Positions 48,670-61,800 of a stretch of DNA of 64,000 bases are shown here, one piece after another (the stretch's first letter is position 1; every line of letters starts with the position of its first letter). Location: positions 930,001 through 994,000 of the forward strand of contig NC_063012.1 of NCBI RefSeq assembly GCF_020509005.1, read 5' to 3'. This DNA comes from Fulvia fulva. Lineage: Eukaryota; Ascomycota; Dothideomycetes; Mycosphaerellales; Mycosphaerellaceae. The position numbers and the translations under genes are program-made. The notes under the pieces were generated by a model. That model was not told the origin of the DNA. It saw only the letters and a program-made list of their open reading frames with translations, and did no database searches.

Positions 48670-51600
48670 TATTAAACAGGTACGGGTAGATAGTAGCGGA
48701 GTAGAGTAAGAGATCAATCTTTAACTAACTAATAGTACGAGCATATAGCAATATATTAGGAACTAATGTGTTAATTGTGTTAGATGTCTATCTAAGCTAA
48801 AGGGGAGAGAAGGTATCTCCCTATAAGCTAAGTTATCGTGGATGCCTTAGGCTACTAGATCACTTCCTAATTGTTGACTCCCTTTGAGATGCTACATCTT
48901 AACACTCCCACTTATCTCGTATAGGAGGTTATAGTCTACTCACTTCCTATTAATAGTACTTGGACCTTTTTATGATAGGTTTAGCTAGCTTATAAACCTC
49001 TAGAAGTGTAGACTAGTCTTTAGTTTTATAAACCCGTCTATAACTATCTTAGAGGTTAGGGTGTACTTAATAGCAATAAGTATCCTCCACTAAAGTTTCC
49101 TAATAGAGTTATAGGCAATGTCAATGTGCTTCGACTTGTTATAAACATGTGCATCTTTTACTAGGGTGAGGGCAGCTTGATTATCACCTCTTAATTAGAC
49201 TGGTCTTAAATTTGATACAGTCTCCTAGTTTCTAGTGATTCTTAGTTGATAGGAACAGTCTCCTACTAACTCTAGACAATCTATTTCTCTTAGTAGTGAA
49301 GCTAGGAATTAGGACTACTTCGTATATACATTTATAGCTATATATTCAGCCTCTATTATAGATGTTACTACAGACTTTTGCTTCTTACTTATCCAAGGAA
49401 CTAGTACCCTATAGAGGAAGAAGACATACCTAAGGATTAAGACTCTGTCTGCTTTATCTATTACATAATCAGAATTATAGTATCTAATAAGGTGTCCTTT
49501 TCTAGACTTTAAGAACTGAAGTCCTAGATCAGGGTATGATCTTAGGTACCTAGTGATCTTCTTTAAAGCCTTTATGTAGTACGTAGATAGGTCACTTACA
49601 AATGAGCTTATCCTTCCTAGGGCAAAAGCAATGTCTAGCCTTATAATTGTTACTAGCTATATCTAAGTACTATTAATACTCTAGTACTCTACCTTGTCAT
49701 ACCTCTCATCTATATAGCTTGAAGGTTTAAGGGCCTTATAGCTGTCTATAGGTAAGTGTCTAGGTGCTGCCTTCTTATAGTTCATTCCTATCTTAGCTAG
49801 GCTGTCCTTAATAAAGTGTCCTTGGCCAAGTTTTAGGATTCCTCTCTTCCTGTCCCTTATAACTCTTATACTAAGGATCTTTTTAGGTTTACCTAGATCT
49901 TTGATCTTGAAGATCTTACTAAGTTCTCTTTTGAACTAGAGAACATCTATTAACTTTAGTGTAGTAATTAGAATGTCATCTATATGTATAAGGATTATGA
50001 TCTCCCTCTTCTTATAGATAAGTAGGCATAGATCTACTTCTGACTGTATGAATCCAATCTCTCTAAGCTTTCACATATAGAGTTAATTCTAATCTCTAGC
50101 TACTTGCTTAAGTCTATATAAGCTTTTAAGGATTTTGAACACTATGTTTAGTAGAAGCTCAACTCCTAGTAGTAGTAATATAAAGATGTCTTTATAGAGG
50201 GTGCTTTCTATAAATGCATTGTTCATATCCACTTAGTGAAGATAAAGATCCTTCTTATACATAATAGCTATAAACACCCTAAGGGTGTCCTGTCTTACTA
50301 TAGGTGTAAATGTCTCTATAAAGTTAATACTAAACTTCTGTAAGAAGCCCCTTATAACTAGTCTAGCCTTGAACTTTTCAATAGCTCTACTAATGCTTCT
50401 CTTAATATTAAAGACCTATCTTAATATAACTAGATTTGCTCCTTTTAGTAGAACAGAATTTTCCTAGGTATTGTTACTCTATAGAGCATCTAGTTCCTTT
50501 TGGATTGCTTCCTTCTAAAGATGTCCCTATTTCTTATTATTTATAGCATCCTTATAGGATTTCGGAATTAGGACCTCTTACTTATATATAATGGCTTCTA
50601 TAGTTACTACAAAGGCCATTTCCTTAACTTCTTCTAGGAATTCGCTATCCTATAGTATTAAACTGTCTACTGATTATATAGCTATAAAGAAAGCTTAGTA
50701 AAAAGCAGTAAGGTTCTCTAAGAGGTCTATTGCTTCTCCTACTTTAGTAGTTAGTTCGGGCTTAGGGACTATAGATTTTAGGGCTTTCTGTTTTATGTCA
50801 TAGCCCTTAACATTATAGTTAGCCTTTCTCTTTCTAAGGGATAATTTAGGGACCGTCACTTATGACCTAGTAACGTCTATTTCCTAGGGATCTAGGGAGC
50901 TTCTCTTAATTAGCTAATCAATTTTCTGAAATCCCCCTACGTTCTCCGGAGGTTAGGGAAGTTATATAAATAGCTTTCCCGGCTAAGCGACTTTAGGGCT
51001 CTTAATTAGCTGATCTATTTCGGGGGTGCTTTAATAGACGCCTAAATAGTAGGTAGATTGTCCTAAGGATACGTTATTTCTCTGCCTTCCTAAGGGCTTC
51101 CTAGCTAGTATACTACTTAGTAGATTTAATGTTAGAACATTAAGACCTATATCACCTCTAGGCTAGTCCTTAAAGAAGTCTATATATATATGTTGTTTAA
51201 TAGCTCTTATGTCTAGTTCCTAAAAGAGCTAGGCTTTAGCTATGTTTTTAATATACCTAATAAACACTACTTCTTTACCCCTATTTATTAGCTCATTACT
51301 TCTTGCCTATTAAGGTTAGGATCTGATGTCTATATAGACAACAGCTTTGTATCCCTAAACTTTCAAATAGTTGATGGTCGGTTTAATACTATCAAAAGCC
51401 TTATCTAGTAAAACCTTAAATCTATCGTAATCTAGGCCATTTAGCAGTTTGTTCCTTGTATAAGTTAAGGCCTCTAGTGCTTTAGGCCAAAATTCAACCG
51501 GCATTTTAGCCTCTTTAAGCATTGCTCTTATAGAGTCCTCTAAGGTTTATATTGACCTCTTAACTAGTCCATTCTGTAGAGAGTTGTATGCCTTAGTCGG

Positions 51601-54290
51601 CTCGTGCCCAATCCCTAAATCCTTCTCCTACTACTTCACTAATGTAATAAGTTCTTTTGTATTGTTAAGTCTTACTGCTTTTAGCTACGCTAATAATTTC
51701 CTCTCTGCTTTAATCTTCTAGTTCTAGAGAGTAACTAGAGCATCTTCTCTTTTCCTAAGAGGAAAGGTCTACTTCTTCCTAGAGAAGTTGTTAACAATCT
51801 CAAGCTAGTATTTAAATCCTAGTCTTGAGATTAGTAGTAGGCTATATATATTAATAGATATAAGGGCAAGTCTTTTAGGTCTTCTCTCTATAGCTTTGCC
51901 TTTATACTTCTTTATCTTTACTATTGAACATACTCTATACTAGTAAAAGCCATCCTTAGGGATAGGAATAGGTTCTTCTAAGTCTATTGCCTTATAAAGA
52001 TTCTACAGCAAATTCTTCCTAAAGTGTACAAATCTTCTATACCAAAGCTCCTACTACTTTAGGTCGGTCTCTAATTAAGTAGTCACAAAGGCATTCTCTA
52101 TTAGTAGTGTACATAATGAGTAATGTACCCGTTCTTATAGGAGAGGTGAAATCTTATTAATAAATAGAACCCCCCTAAGGAGCTTTGTCTAGATAACAGT
52201 CTTACTAGAGGGGGAAATAAGAGAAAATGATAGAGGTTATATACTAAACTACTTACTAAACTGGTTCTATAAAACTAGGTTCACTCCTAGCTTAGGTATA
52301 AGTAGGACATCTTCTAAAACAACTTTTCTACTAGCTCTCCTACTTATCTCTACATTCCTAATATAAGTAGCTAATAAAAACCCACCTCCTACTTTGATCC
52401 ACTTCCTCCTTATTAAGGGAGTTATAGATCTAAAGAGGTAGCTTTAGTCAGTTATATAGGATGAAGTATAGGAGTTAAGTAACTACTCTAACGAGGGGAA
52501 CTTGCCTTAGACTTCTATAGTTGAGTAAGCCACTTCATTATACTTATTATTATTAGACATTGTCTCTAGGGATGCGCTATATAAGTTACGTGACTCTTAG
52601 GCGGAAAAACCTTTTCTAGTCTTCTTTGCTTTAGAGGTATAAGACTAGGCCTAGTTCTTCTAGAGTAACAGTATGTTAGAGCTGAGTTTCTTTACTATTT
52701 TCTTAAGTTCTTCTATAGAGGACTTCTCTCTTAGTGTCCTCCTTGAAGTAGGTGGTGGAGTTCTCTTCTTCTTGATATGTGTTATATTCTGGGAAGATGG
52801 TAGTTAGGAATGAGATCTAAGGACCTTTCTTGCCTTAGGCAAACTAGGGCAGTCCTTGATCAGATAGTCCTTCTTATAGAGAAGGTAGGAGAGTAGTCTT
52901 ACTAGACCTAAGGGCTTGACCTAGGTAGCTACTATACTATACTTAGCCTTAGAGGGATCTAACCTAGCTTCTTAAGCTTTAAGGATCTTTAAGGTCCTTT
53001 TATAATCTATCTTTAGCTAAGCTATAATAGTATCCCTAGCTATATAGTAGTCAGGTAGCAGTGAGATTAAGAGCTAGGTCATCCTTATATTAGCTTTCCT
53101 ATAATACTGACCCTCTAGGTCAACATTAGCAATCCTTTTTCTAAGAGAAACTAGGTGTGTCTATACAGATCTAATAGTGAACTCTTTACTTATCTTAAAA
53201 GTTACAAATTGCTTTATAAGCTTATATATATAGGTTGGTAGTACCTAGCTATACTTGTTCTAGAGATACACCTACTTCTTAGCAGCTCTTCTAGATTTAT
53301 ATAAACCCTTAAGCTCAAATTCATCTTCTTCTATAATCCTACTAAGGATACTAAAGTTATATACTATATTGTGTCTTGTCTATATTAGCGTATTAAGGAT
53401 CTCTTTAGTTATAGCCTCTTCTTAGAGTTTTAGAGTCTTGCCCTTAATATTATTAAAAGACACTTCTATTAGGTCATTAATTATAAAGAATGCTGATTAG
53501 CTCTCTATCTTATATCTCTAAAGGTTAAACTATCTCTTCTAATTATCTCTCCTAAGAATTAGGATTTTGCCTCCCTTCTCCTCTATCTTCTTTTAGTATA
53601 AATCTATAATAAATTAGATGTAATAAAACAAGGTGTATATGTTCTAAAGTGGTAGCTTAGATCCTACTAAGGCTTCTAGTATAGAATAGGAAAGTTCGTA
53701 GGTGTGGATACTAAGGCCTACTTAGTAAAGTAAAGAAGGAGCGGTATAAGGTCTCGGGGCTAGGACATAGGTCTGTCTCTCCTAGCAGAGCTTTAAATGA
53801 CTTACTTAAAGTCCTTCTTAATAGTATCTCGATATAGTTCTGGCTATAGAGTATCTTTAAGGTATTGGCTTTAAGTAAGCCGTATAGAGTCCTTATCTAG
53901 GTTACCTATTACTCAGTATCGAACTAAGCTCCTTCATAGGATAGACGGGGTAGACTTCTGATTCCCAGATGTTTTCTACTACGATAGCAAGGGATATAAG
54001 TAACCTATACTAATATAGGTTGCTCTTATTCCTATATAAACCCGGGCTTATAACCTATTAAATAGGTATAGGTAGATAGTAGCGGAGTAGAGTAAGAGAT
54101 TAATTTCTAACTGACTAATAGCACGAGTATATAGCAATATATTAGGAACCAATGTGTTAATTGTATTAGATGTCTATCTAAGCTAAAGGGGAGAGAAGGT
54201 ATCTCCCTATAAGCTAAGTTATCGTAGATACCTTAGGCTACTAGATTACTTCCTAATTGTTAACTCCCTTTAAGATACTATATCTTAACA
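48670..54290 (-). mobile_element. Copia C4 (minus), complete, unit B right palindrome arm
   Basis: Copy of C2 with LTRs at 48670-48904 (3') and 54056-54290 (5'). It is near-identical to C2 up to about 53910. From there to its end it shows about 20 differences from C2, including non-RIP ones such as ttcccagat against ttactagat. Its outer flank is ctaaa, against ccgat in C2, so its 5' end belongs to a different original insertion. Confidence 0.9.
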
Positions 54291-54587
54291 CTAAATATAC
54301 TAGGGAAGCTTCTAGAGAAGGTCGTAGCTAGAAGGCTTACCGAAATAGTAGAAGAATATAACCTCCTCCCGGTAACGTAAATAGGGGGGAGATAAAAGAG
54401 ATCTATCCTTATAGTAGTCGAACTGATTATAGAACAAATTGGATATATCTAGTACTGTAGTAATAATAAGGTAGCCTTACTACTTTTACTAGACATATTA
54501 GGGGCTTTCGATAACGTGCTCTACGTAAGGCTCCTATATATCCTTAGAATAAAAAGTATTCTAGCCTAGATAGTATACTTTATATAG
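54291..54587 (+). pseudogene. LINE F ORF2 RT, first part
   Basis: Directly after the Copia LTR, the plus frame opens within RT as LNILGKLLEKVVARRLTEIV, then EEYNLLPVT, and reaches the catalytic block LLLLDILGAFDNVLYVRLLY (about 54482-54541). It is broken at 54587 by a small LINE insertion and continues at 55168. The N-terminal endonuclease is missing because of the Copia. Confidence 0.85.
54570..54587. other. 18-bp target-site duplication, left
   Basis: The 18 bases atagtRtactttatatag occur here and at 55150-55167, with a single A/G difference of RIP type. They bracket 54588-55149. Confidence 0.88.
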
Positions 54588-55149
54588 ATAGATAGATAAT
54601 TTATTAGCCCGTTATAGTGCCCTCCGGCCTATACGGGTTTATGTCTATATATTACTATATAAGGTAGGAAACCTATTCCTAGGTAAAAACCTCCTCTCCT
54701 TCTCTAATAGCTTCCTTACTATAAGTTCTTAGTTTTCCTTCTATTAGGGTATACTAGTATTATAGTAGTTAGCCTCTAACTACCTTGTCTACAACCCTAG
54801 AGTTGTCCCCCTCTTCCTGCTCTCCTCCTCCTTCTTTCTCTCCTTAATCTATCTCTCTGTTTCCCTAGTAAGAGAGAATTGCTCCAAAAATTCTTAGTAG
54901 ATAATCTACCTTATAATTCTCTTAAGGTCTCCCTTATTACTAATTATAGCTTAGAAGTTTCTGTTCCTTACCCTTACCCTCTATCCACCTCTCCCTATAC
55001 TCTATTCTTTATAAACTAGAAGACTATGTTCGATATTCTAGGATAGGTAGCCGTATAGGCAACTCTTATCTTCGATACCTAGGACTTTTCTCTAATATAG
55101 GTATACCCTAACTCCGATATATTTAGAGCGGATTTGTATCACTATACTT
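54588..55149 (-). mobile_element. 5'-truncated LINE insertion (LINE E-like) in LINE F
   Basis: The 562-bp minus-strand insert starts with the (ATAG)n tail on the left and has a pyrimidine-rich 3' UTR similar to 2518-2760 and 2890-3060 of LINE E (for example the tatattctag / gatattctag and ccgatatatt segments). It is bracketed by an 18-bp target duplication, as expected for target-primed insertion of a 5'-truncated copy. It holds only the 3' end of ORF2 and the 3' UTR; no domain is recognisable. The stretch 54640-54960 is C/T-rich non-coding sequence. Confidence 0.82.
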
Positions 55150-55167
55150 ATAGTGTACTTTATATAG

Positions 55168-56185
55168 TTATTCCTTAAAGACAGAACAACCTAGATCCTC
55201 CTAGGGTCCTTTAAAGCCCCGGAGACCCTAATTACGAACACGGGTATCCTATAGGGCTCTATACTCTTCCTAAGTCTATTCCTCCTCTTTATAGCCGACC
55301 TGACCCTACTCCTAGAAATAGTAAATACCTTAGTATCGGGGTTCGTAGATAATATAAATATCCTAGCATAGTCGGGGTCTATAGAGGAAAACTACGTACT
55401 CCTAGAGGAGAGATATAGATAATACGAAAAGTAGGTAAGAGAGTATAGGGTAAAATTCGTACCGGATAAGTACTAACTTATCTATTTTAGTAAGGTAAAG
55501 ACAAAACATAAATTAGTAGTACTAGTAAGTATCTAGGGGTTCGAGACCTATCCTATAAGGGAACTTATAGTCCTTAGGATATAGCTAGATCCAAAACTTA
55601 GCTAGGGACTATAAGTAAAGAAGGCGTTAGCGAGAGCAGATACTAATAGATAATTAATCGAGAGACTTACTACGTTAACCTAGGGGGAGACCTTTATAAA
55701 GGCCTAGACTATATATAAGGCTATTATTAAGCCCGTAATACTATATAGAGTAGTAATTTAGGTAGCGGAAAAATATATCCCGAAGAGAATTAAGGACCCC
55801 CTTAATAGAGCGTAGGTGGCTTACCTAAAGAGAGTACTAGGGGTATATAAGTCAACCCCTTATAGGACAATAGAAATGGAATTAGGTACAGCCCCTATTA
55901 GGGAGTACCTCTAGGGTATAAGGTGTTAATACGTAGAGAAGAAAATAGTATACCTAGCCTTAGGAACTATCTAAGTAGCTACTTAAAGGATAAGAACCTA
56001 GTAGGAGAGGAGGAGAAGACCTAACCGGCTATATATAATCCTATAGAAGGAAGTAGACCTAAAAACATTATAGAAAATCCTAGTAGCCCTTAAATAGAGA
56101 GAAGCTCTAAGGGAGTAAGCTAATATAGGGGATAAAGGGAAAAAGAAGTAAAGCTAAGTAGAAAGGATTATAGGTTACCTATAGG
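55168..56185 (+). pseudogene. LINE F ORF2 RT, second part and C-terminal region
   Basis: The frame resumes after the insert with FLKDRTT and GIL-stop-GSILFLSLFLLFIADLT (about 55246-55305), the G-I-P-Q-G-S block. The catalytic motif reads FVDNINILA (about 55340-55366), with the second Asp changed to Asn. YLKRVLGVYKSTPYRTIEME follows (about 55820-55880), a typical post-RT block of Tad-like LINEs. The frame ends at the Gypsy H LTR. Stops are fewer than in LINE A. Confidence 0.85.
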
Positions 56186-56379
56186 TATTACGGCCGCTCC
56201 GCAAGTAAAGGATTAGCAAAGAGGCACGTGACCTCAGATCACGTGACGCTCGGCCCGAAGCCGACCCGTAACACCTCGGCCCTTAAGTATAGGCCTCGAC
56301 CTTAGAACCTACTTCTCTCTTTAGCTATCGACTTTATTAATACTATACCCCTATACTCTCGTACTATAGCCTCGTAACA
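56186..56379 (+). repeat. Gypsy H 5' LTR
   Basis: 194 bp, TATTACGG...CGTAACA. It keeps CpA/TpG at places where the 3' LTR has TpA (for example cacgtgacctcagatcacgt against tacgtgaccttagattacgt), so the 3' LTR is more mutated. Confidence 0.92.
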
Positions 56380-56496
56380 CTTCGATAGCTCATTTATAAG
56401 GACGCTACTATATTTAGCGCTACTTAGCTTAAAAATCGCGATAACGCGACTCCTCGAAATCCCCGACTCGTACTAGCGTAGAAAGTAGCGTAGTGC

Positions 56497-56514
56497 TCTC
56501 TCTCTCTCTCCCTC
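56497..56514. repeat. CT microsatellite
   Basis: A run of CT units followed by CCCTCC lies in the Gypsy H leader before gag. It is probably a simple slippage product. Confidence 0.7.
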
Positions 56515-56599
56515 CTAGTAAAGACGCTAGAAGGGCGTACTATAATTATAGTATAGTAAGACCGTAGGGCACCGGCCCTAGCGGCGGCGCGAACACTTA

Positions 56600-58700
56600 A
56601 GGTATCGTACGCTATACGCGACTAACTCGAAACTTAGAACTCTTTACGCGAGCCGATTAGTATACCTAGTCCGATAACTCCGTCCTACTAGATTCCTATA
56701 CCAAGTACGCTAATACGGAGCGCGCGATTCTCGACTAGCTTCTAGAAGAGGAGGAAGGTAACGAGATATAGCTCGAAATCCCCGATACTCTTAACCTTAC
56801 TACGTTATTATATAAGGGCGACATTATTAAGTATAAGAACGACGATAGGTCCTACGATAATACTCGAAAAGACTTCGCCGTTAACTTTATAGACGTCTAG
56901 GGTCGCGGTAGTACCTAGCGTATCCTACTCGAGTAGCTACGTATACTCGACTCGACCTAGCTTTACGATTACGTTAAGAATTAACTAGAAGCTATCTTAT
57001 ACGTACTTCGTAAGCTCGAAGCCGATCATCGCTAAGCCATCCTAGATAGGGCGGCGTTATATAAGGCTAACGAGCTAAACAAGAAGAAGTTTAAGGATGT
57101 ATATACCGAGTTATAATATACTACGAAGTATAAGTAGGAATATAAGTAAGACCTCGAACAAGTAAACGAGGACTTAAGTAAGGTAAAGTAGGACGTGACT
57201 AAGTATAGGAAGCAGGCTAACGAATAGTATAATTATACTAAGTCTACTAAGAAGGAAGTTAGTATACTTAAGGCTAAGGTAGCCGAACTCGATAGCCTCG
57301 TACCTAATAAGACCGTACCTACTACTATAGACGTAGTAGGGCTATAATAGAAGATTTAGACGCTCTAGTAGGAACTCGAGGAGGCTAAGCGTAGCCGTAC
57401 TACCGAGAAACTAAAGGAACGTAGTACTCGTTCCCTCTCCGAGTTACGACGCTACCGCGGTAATAAGCCCGCCGATAAGCCTATCGGTAAGGGGACTAAG
57501 AAGTAGCCTACCGCCCGTAAGTACCGTAAGTAGCGCGTCTACGACTTATCTAATCCAGATTTATCCGACTTATCCTCCGACTCCGATTCCGACGTCGATC
57601 TACCTCCGCGTAAGAGTAAGGGTAAGAAGAAGGATAAGAAGAAGAGTAAGGAACTAGTTATTATTAAGGAGGACTACGAGATAGTAGATACTAGCGTCGA
57701 CGTAGTCCGCTATAATCCTACTATATCTAAGGACTTTAAGACTAGTAGCCGCGTCGATATACCGAAGCCTAAGTTCTCTAGTAAGAAATCTAGTAAGGAC
57801 TCCCTAAGCCTCGACGAGTAGACTATATAACTTAGTAATAAGTTCGCCGTCTCGACTTTTAAGGACGTACTATCCGCCCTCCGCTTCGTTTAAGAATATA
57901 CTACCGGATTAGTATAGTAGATGCTTCGAAACCACATTCTATAGAAGATCCTTATCGGAAAGTATATAGTTAGTAAGCCCTTTAAGTCCGTATAGAAAGC
58001 CCTTAAGTTCCTTAACCGTAACTTTAGCGACTATAACCCCGAAGGTACGGTACGTAATAATATAGACGCTCTAAAGATAGGAGAATTAGACAAGTTCTCT
58101 CTATTCTACGCTAAGTATTAGAAGGAACGCGCTCGCCTACCGCTAGCTTTAAGCCGTAGGTAGGAAGCTCTTAAGCTAAAGAAGAAGCTTAGCTTTAAGT
58201 ACCGTACCCGTCTTATAGGACTTACGGAATTTAAGACAGTCGAGGGCCTAGCTTCGTAATACTATCGCCTAGAGAGCGAGATAGCTCAGCTCGATATCGA
58301 CCTGCCTCGAAAGGTTAACGATAATAAGGATAATAAGAAGCTATCTAGCGGTAAGCCTCCGGGCGCGACGCTAGGTATAACTACGCCTACTATCGGCTAG
58401 GTAATACCGCTAGCGATTCCTACTAGTACTAGTATACCGCTTAGTCGCTTACCGTATACTAACTAGGCCTTACTTCTATAGAAGGACCGGCCTAAGCAAT
58501 ATAAGAACCTCGTACTACTTACCTAAGATTAGCGTACCTAGATTATTATAAGCGGTAGCTACCTACGGTACCGCGGTACCGGATACGCCTTAGGAGTAGC
58601 TAGCTGTCTACTCGACCCCTACGAGCGCCCTAAGCGAAAGACCGCTCATAATAGTCTAACCGCTATAGTAGTAGTACTACCGGCGGAAAACGTCTAGACT
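56600..58700 (+). pseudogene. Gypsy H gag with coiled coil and zinc knuckle
   Basis: After an N-part, a long charged coiled coil (about 57060-57440, e.g. EVSILKAKVAELDSLV) is followed by a Lys/Ser/Asp-rich linker (LSDLSSDSDSDVDLPP and KGKKKDKKKSK, 57545-57650). Next comes the gag core (about 57820-58260, with KFAVSTFKDVLSALRFV and FSDYNPEGTVRNNIDALKIG). A degraded knuckle lies at 58560-58607, reading YLRYRGTGYALGVASC, with Tyr at two Cys and one His sites; spacing before the last Cys is longer than in the usual CX2CX4HX4C. Stops are TAG/TAA at Trp/Gln sites. Confidence 0.8.
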
Positions 58701-58829
58701 ATTATCTAAGCGTAATAGATAATAGTCTAATATAGGAAGTGTTATATTAGTATAAGCACTATTACTTACCTTACGAATACGAACACGAATATAAACATTA
58801 CGGTATAAGAATAGTATAGGCATTTTCCT

Positions 58830-61800
58830 TATAAGCCCGTCCGAACACGCCCTCTATAGAAGTAGATAAAGGACCCGAAGTCTCGTATTACTTTATAGTA
58901 GAGGGTAGGGCAAATAGATATTATATATACACCTTTCTCGATAATAGTACTAACTCTAAACTCGTAAACACTTCCTACGCGCAAAAATATAACTTCTATT
59001 TATATAATATTAAACCTTTTACTCTCGGACTAGGGGACGGCTCGTAAGCCCCTACTATTATTTTAAAAGTAACAAGTATCGGGCTTAACCTATAGGGCTA
59101 TATCGAAATCGTGAAGCGTCTAGTCACCGACACTTACTACGACATCGTATTAGGCTTAGGTTAGTACGTAAAACACAGCCCTTATAAGGACTAGAAGCGA
59201 TATAGAATTATATTTAATAATACTAGCTACCGTAGCTACTCCCTTTACTAGGATATTATACTACCTATAGTCTTACCTCCTACCGAAATACTAGTAACCC
59301 CTCTACTAGCCTATAATAGCCTTAAACGACTAGACATCTCCGCTATACCAGTCTCTTAACCTATCGAAGGAGTTAGCGTAGAGCGTGTTAGGTACGGTAC
59401 GAGTAATAGCGATATTAAGTAAATTAGCCTCTACGAACTCCGTAAGCTATCTCGTATAAAGGGGGCTGAAGTCTATACGATATAGATTAATCCGCGCGAG
59501 ACTTACGCTAGTAAGAGCGTAGCTAACCCCGTAACTACATAAGTATTAGGCCTATATACTATAATAGTACGAAAAGTTATAGTTAGTAAAGCTGCCTTCG
59601 CCTACGCTATATACGTCGAAGATTCCTATTACCGTATACTACGATACCGCTAAGAGTACTAGGCGGAAGTGTACGCTATAAGCGTAGTAGATTACGATGT
59701 CTTTATAGAGAAGTTATATAGGAAGGAGAAGGAAGCCGATATAGCGAAGTTGCTAGCCTACTACTAGTATAGAAAGGACCTCTTCTTAAAAGTAGAATTA
59801 AGTAAGCTACCTCCGTATCGGCTAGGCTTAGATCACGAGATCAAGCTAAAGTAGGATACTAGACTACCTTTTAAACGCCTATATCTAATATCTAACAAAG
59901 AGTCTAAGGTAGTAAAAGCTTAGGTCGACGACTAGCTCGAGAAAGGTAATATCTAGCGTAGTAATTTACTAGCCGCTTCGCTAGTTATTATTATACGTAA
60001 ACTAGGCGGCGGTCTACGAGTATATATTGACTACCGGGCTTTAAATACTATTATAGTCAAGTCTAGGTACCCTATTCCGCTTATCTAAGACACCCTAAAC
60101 CGGATTAGTAGGAAGAAGTACTTTACTAAGCTCGACGTTATCGCCGTATTTAATCGCCTACGTATTATAGAAGGCGATAAATAGAAGACTGCCTTCATAA
60201 CACGGTATAGGCAGTTCGAATGCTTAGTTATACTATTTAGATTATGTAATACCCCTAGTACGGTCTAGTTATATATTAACGATACTCTACGAGAGTAGCT
60301 CGATAACTTTACCTCCGCGTACCTTAATAACGCTCTAATCTTTAGCGACACTCTCGAGGAGCATATCGAGTATATAGACAAGGTGATAGCTAAGCTTTAG
60401 GAGGCCGGCCTCTAGCTTAATATCGACAAGTACGAGTTCTACGTCTAGGAGACTAGGTACCTAGGCCTTATTATTAGTACTAATAGGATTAAGATAGATA
60501 AGGAAAAGATCGCTACGATTTAGAAATAGGAGACCCCTCGTAACCTAACGGACATCTTGTTATTCCTAGGATTCTATAACTTCTATCGTAGGTTTATTTA
60601 TAACTACTTAGGTATCGCGTATCCTATAATATAACTTACTAAGAAGGACGTACCTTAGCTATAGGATGATACCTATTAGTAAGCCTTCGACGTATAAAGT
60701 AAGCCTTTATAGAAGATAATATCGTACTCGCGTATTTCGTAGCTAGTAGAGAAACTAAACTTAAAACGGACGTATCAGATTTTGTTACGGCTACTATTAT
60801 ATCGTAAAAGGGTAATAATAGTATTTAGCGCCCGGTTATATTTATGTCACAGAAGATGTTACTATAGGAATATAACTATAACATATATAATAAGGAGTTA
60901 CTCGCTATCGTTAAGGCGTTCAAGGAGTAGAAACCGGAGCTTATGTCTAGGGATATCGACGGCGATAAGACCGACTTCGAGTACCTTACCGACGAGAGCG
61001 GGAAGCCTATTCTCGTATACTCTAATTATAAGAACCTAGAATAGTTTATAAGTACGAAGGTACTAAACAGCCGTTAGGTACGCTAGTCTAAATTCTTATT
61101 ATAGTTCTACTTTAAGATCGTATATATCTCTAGTAAAAGTAATGTTAAGCCCGATACGCTTACTCGTCGTCCGTAAGACATTCTAGCTAGTAATAACGAC
61201 CTACGGCGATAGTACTAAGAACAAACGCTACTACCTAAGTATCGCTTCCTTAACATCTTACCTATAGAAATTCGCCCCGGGCGATAAGACAATAACCTAA
61301 TAATAGAAGTGCGTATAGCCTACGGTAAACTAGAGATATAGTAAGCGTTACGGTAGCTAGATACCGGAGAACTATATTAGCTCCTAAGGCGATACCGTAT
61401 AGACAATACTAATGCCGTAGCTATAGGCGGATTAATATATATTAAGAATAGATACGGCGGCTATAACGTTTTTGTTCCGGATGTACCTAATCTACGCTTT
61501 AAGGTGTTCTAGGCTTACTATAGTATACCTTCCGCTAGCTACCCTAGAGGAGCGAAGACCTACGAGCTTATTACTAGAGACTTCGTCTAGCCTAGTCTAT
61601 CGTAATACGTCCGTAACAAGATCTTTAAGTACTATAAATACCGCTTATCGAAACCCTCGTAGACGTAATACCCTAGGCTACTAAAACTACTACTAATTCC
61701 CTTTAAGCTCTAGGATAAGATCGTAGTAGACTTCGTAGTTAGCTTACTAGAAAGTACGGGTAGCTACGACGGTATAATATATACGGATGTTTTAACTATT

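Larger units (their letters stand above)
34833..54290. repeat. Large direct duplication, unit B (copy of 1-19456)
   Basis: Unit B matches unit A over the whole of LINE A RT, Gypsy G, LINE E, Copia C1, inverted Gypsy G pol and Copia C2. The offset is 34832 at the start, 34833 between about 368 and 2690, and 34834 after a TA insertion near 10675. By eye I find about a dozen differences up to about 19075. After that point about 20 differences fall in the last 380 bp. Flanking sequence beyond 19456 and 54290 is unrelated. The left end of unit A is outside the window. Confidence 0.93.

Noticed and set aside
60782..61039. 85-codon plus frame, and a 70-codon frame at 61472-61684
   Set aside because: Both are out of frame with the Gypsy H RNase H and integrase blocks that I can read in the same place.
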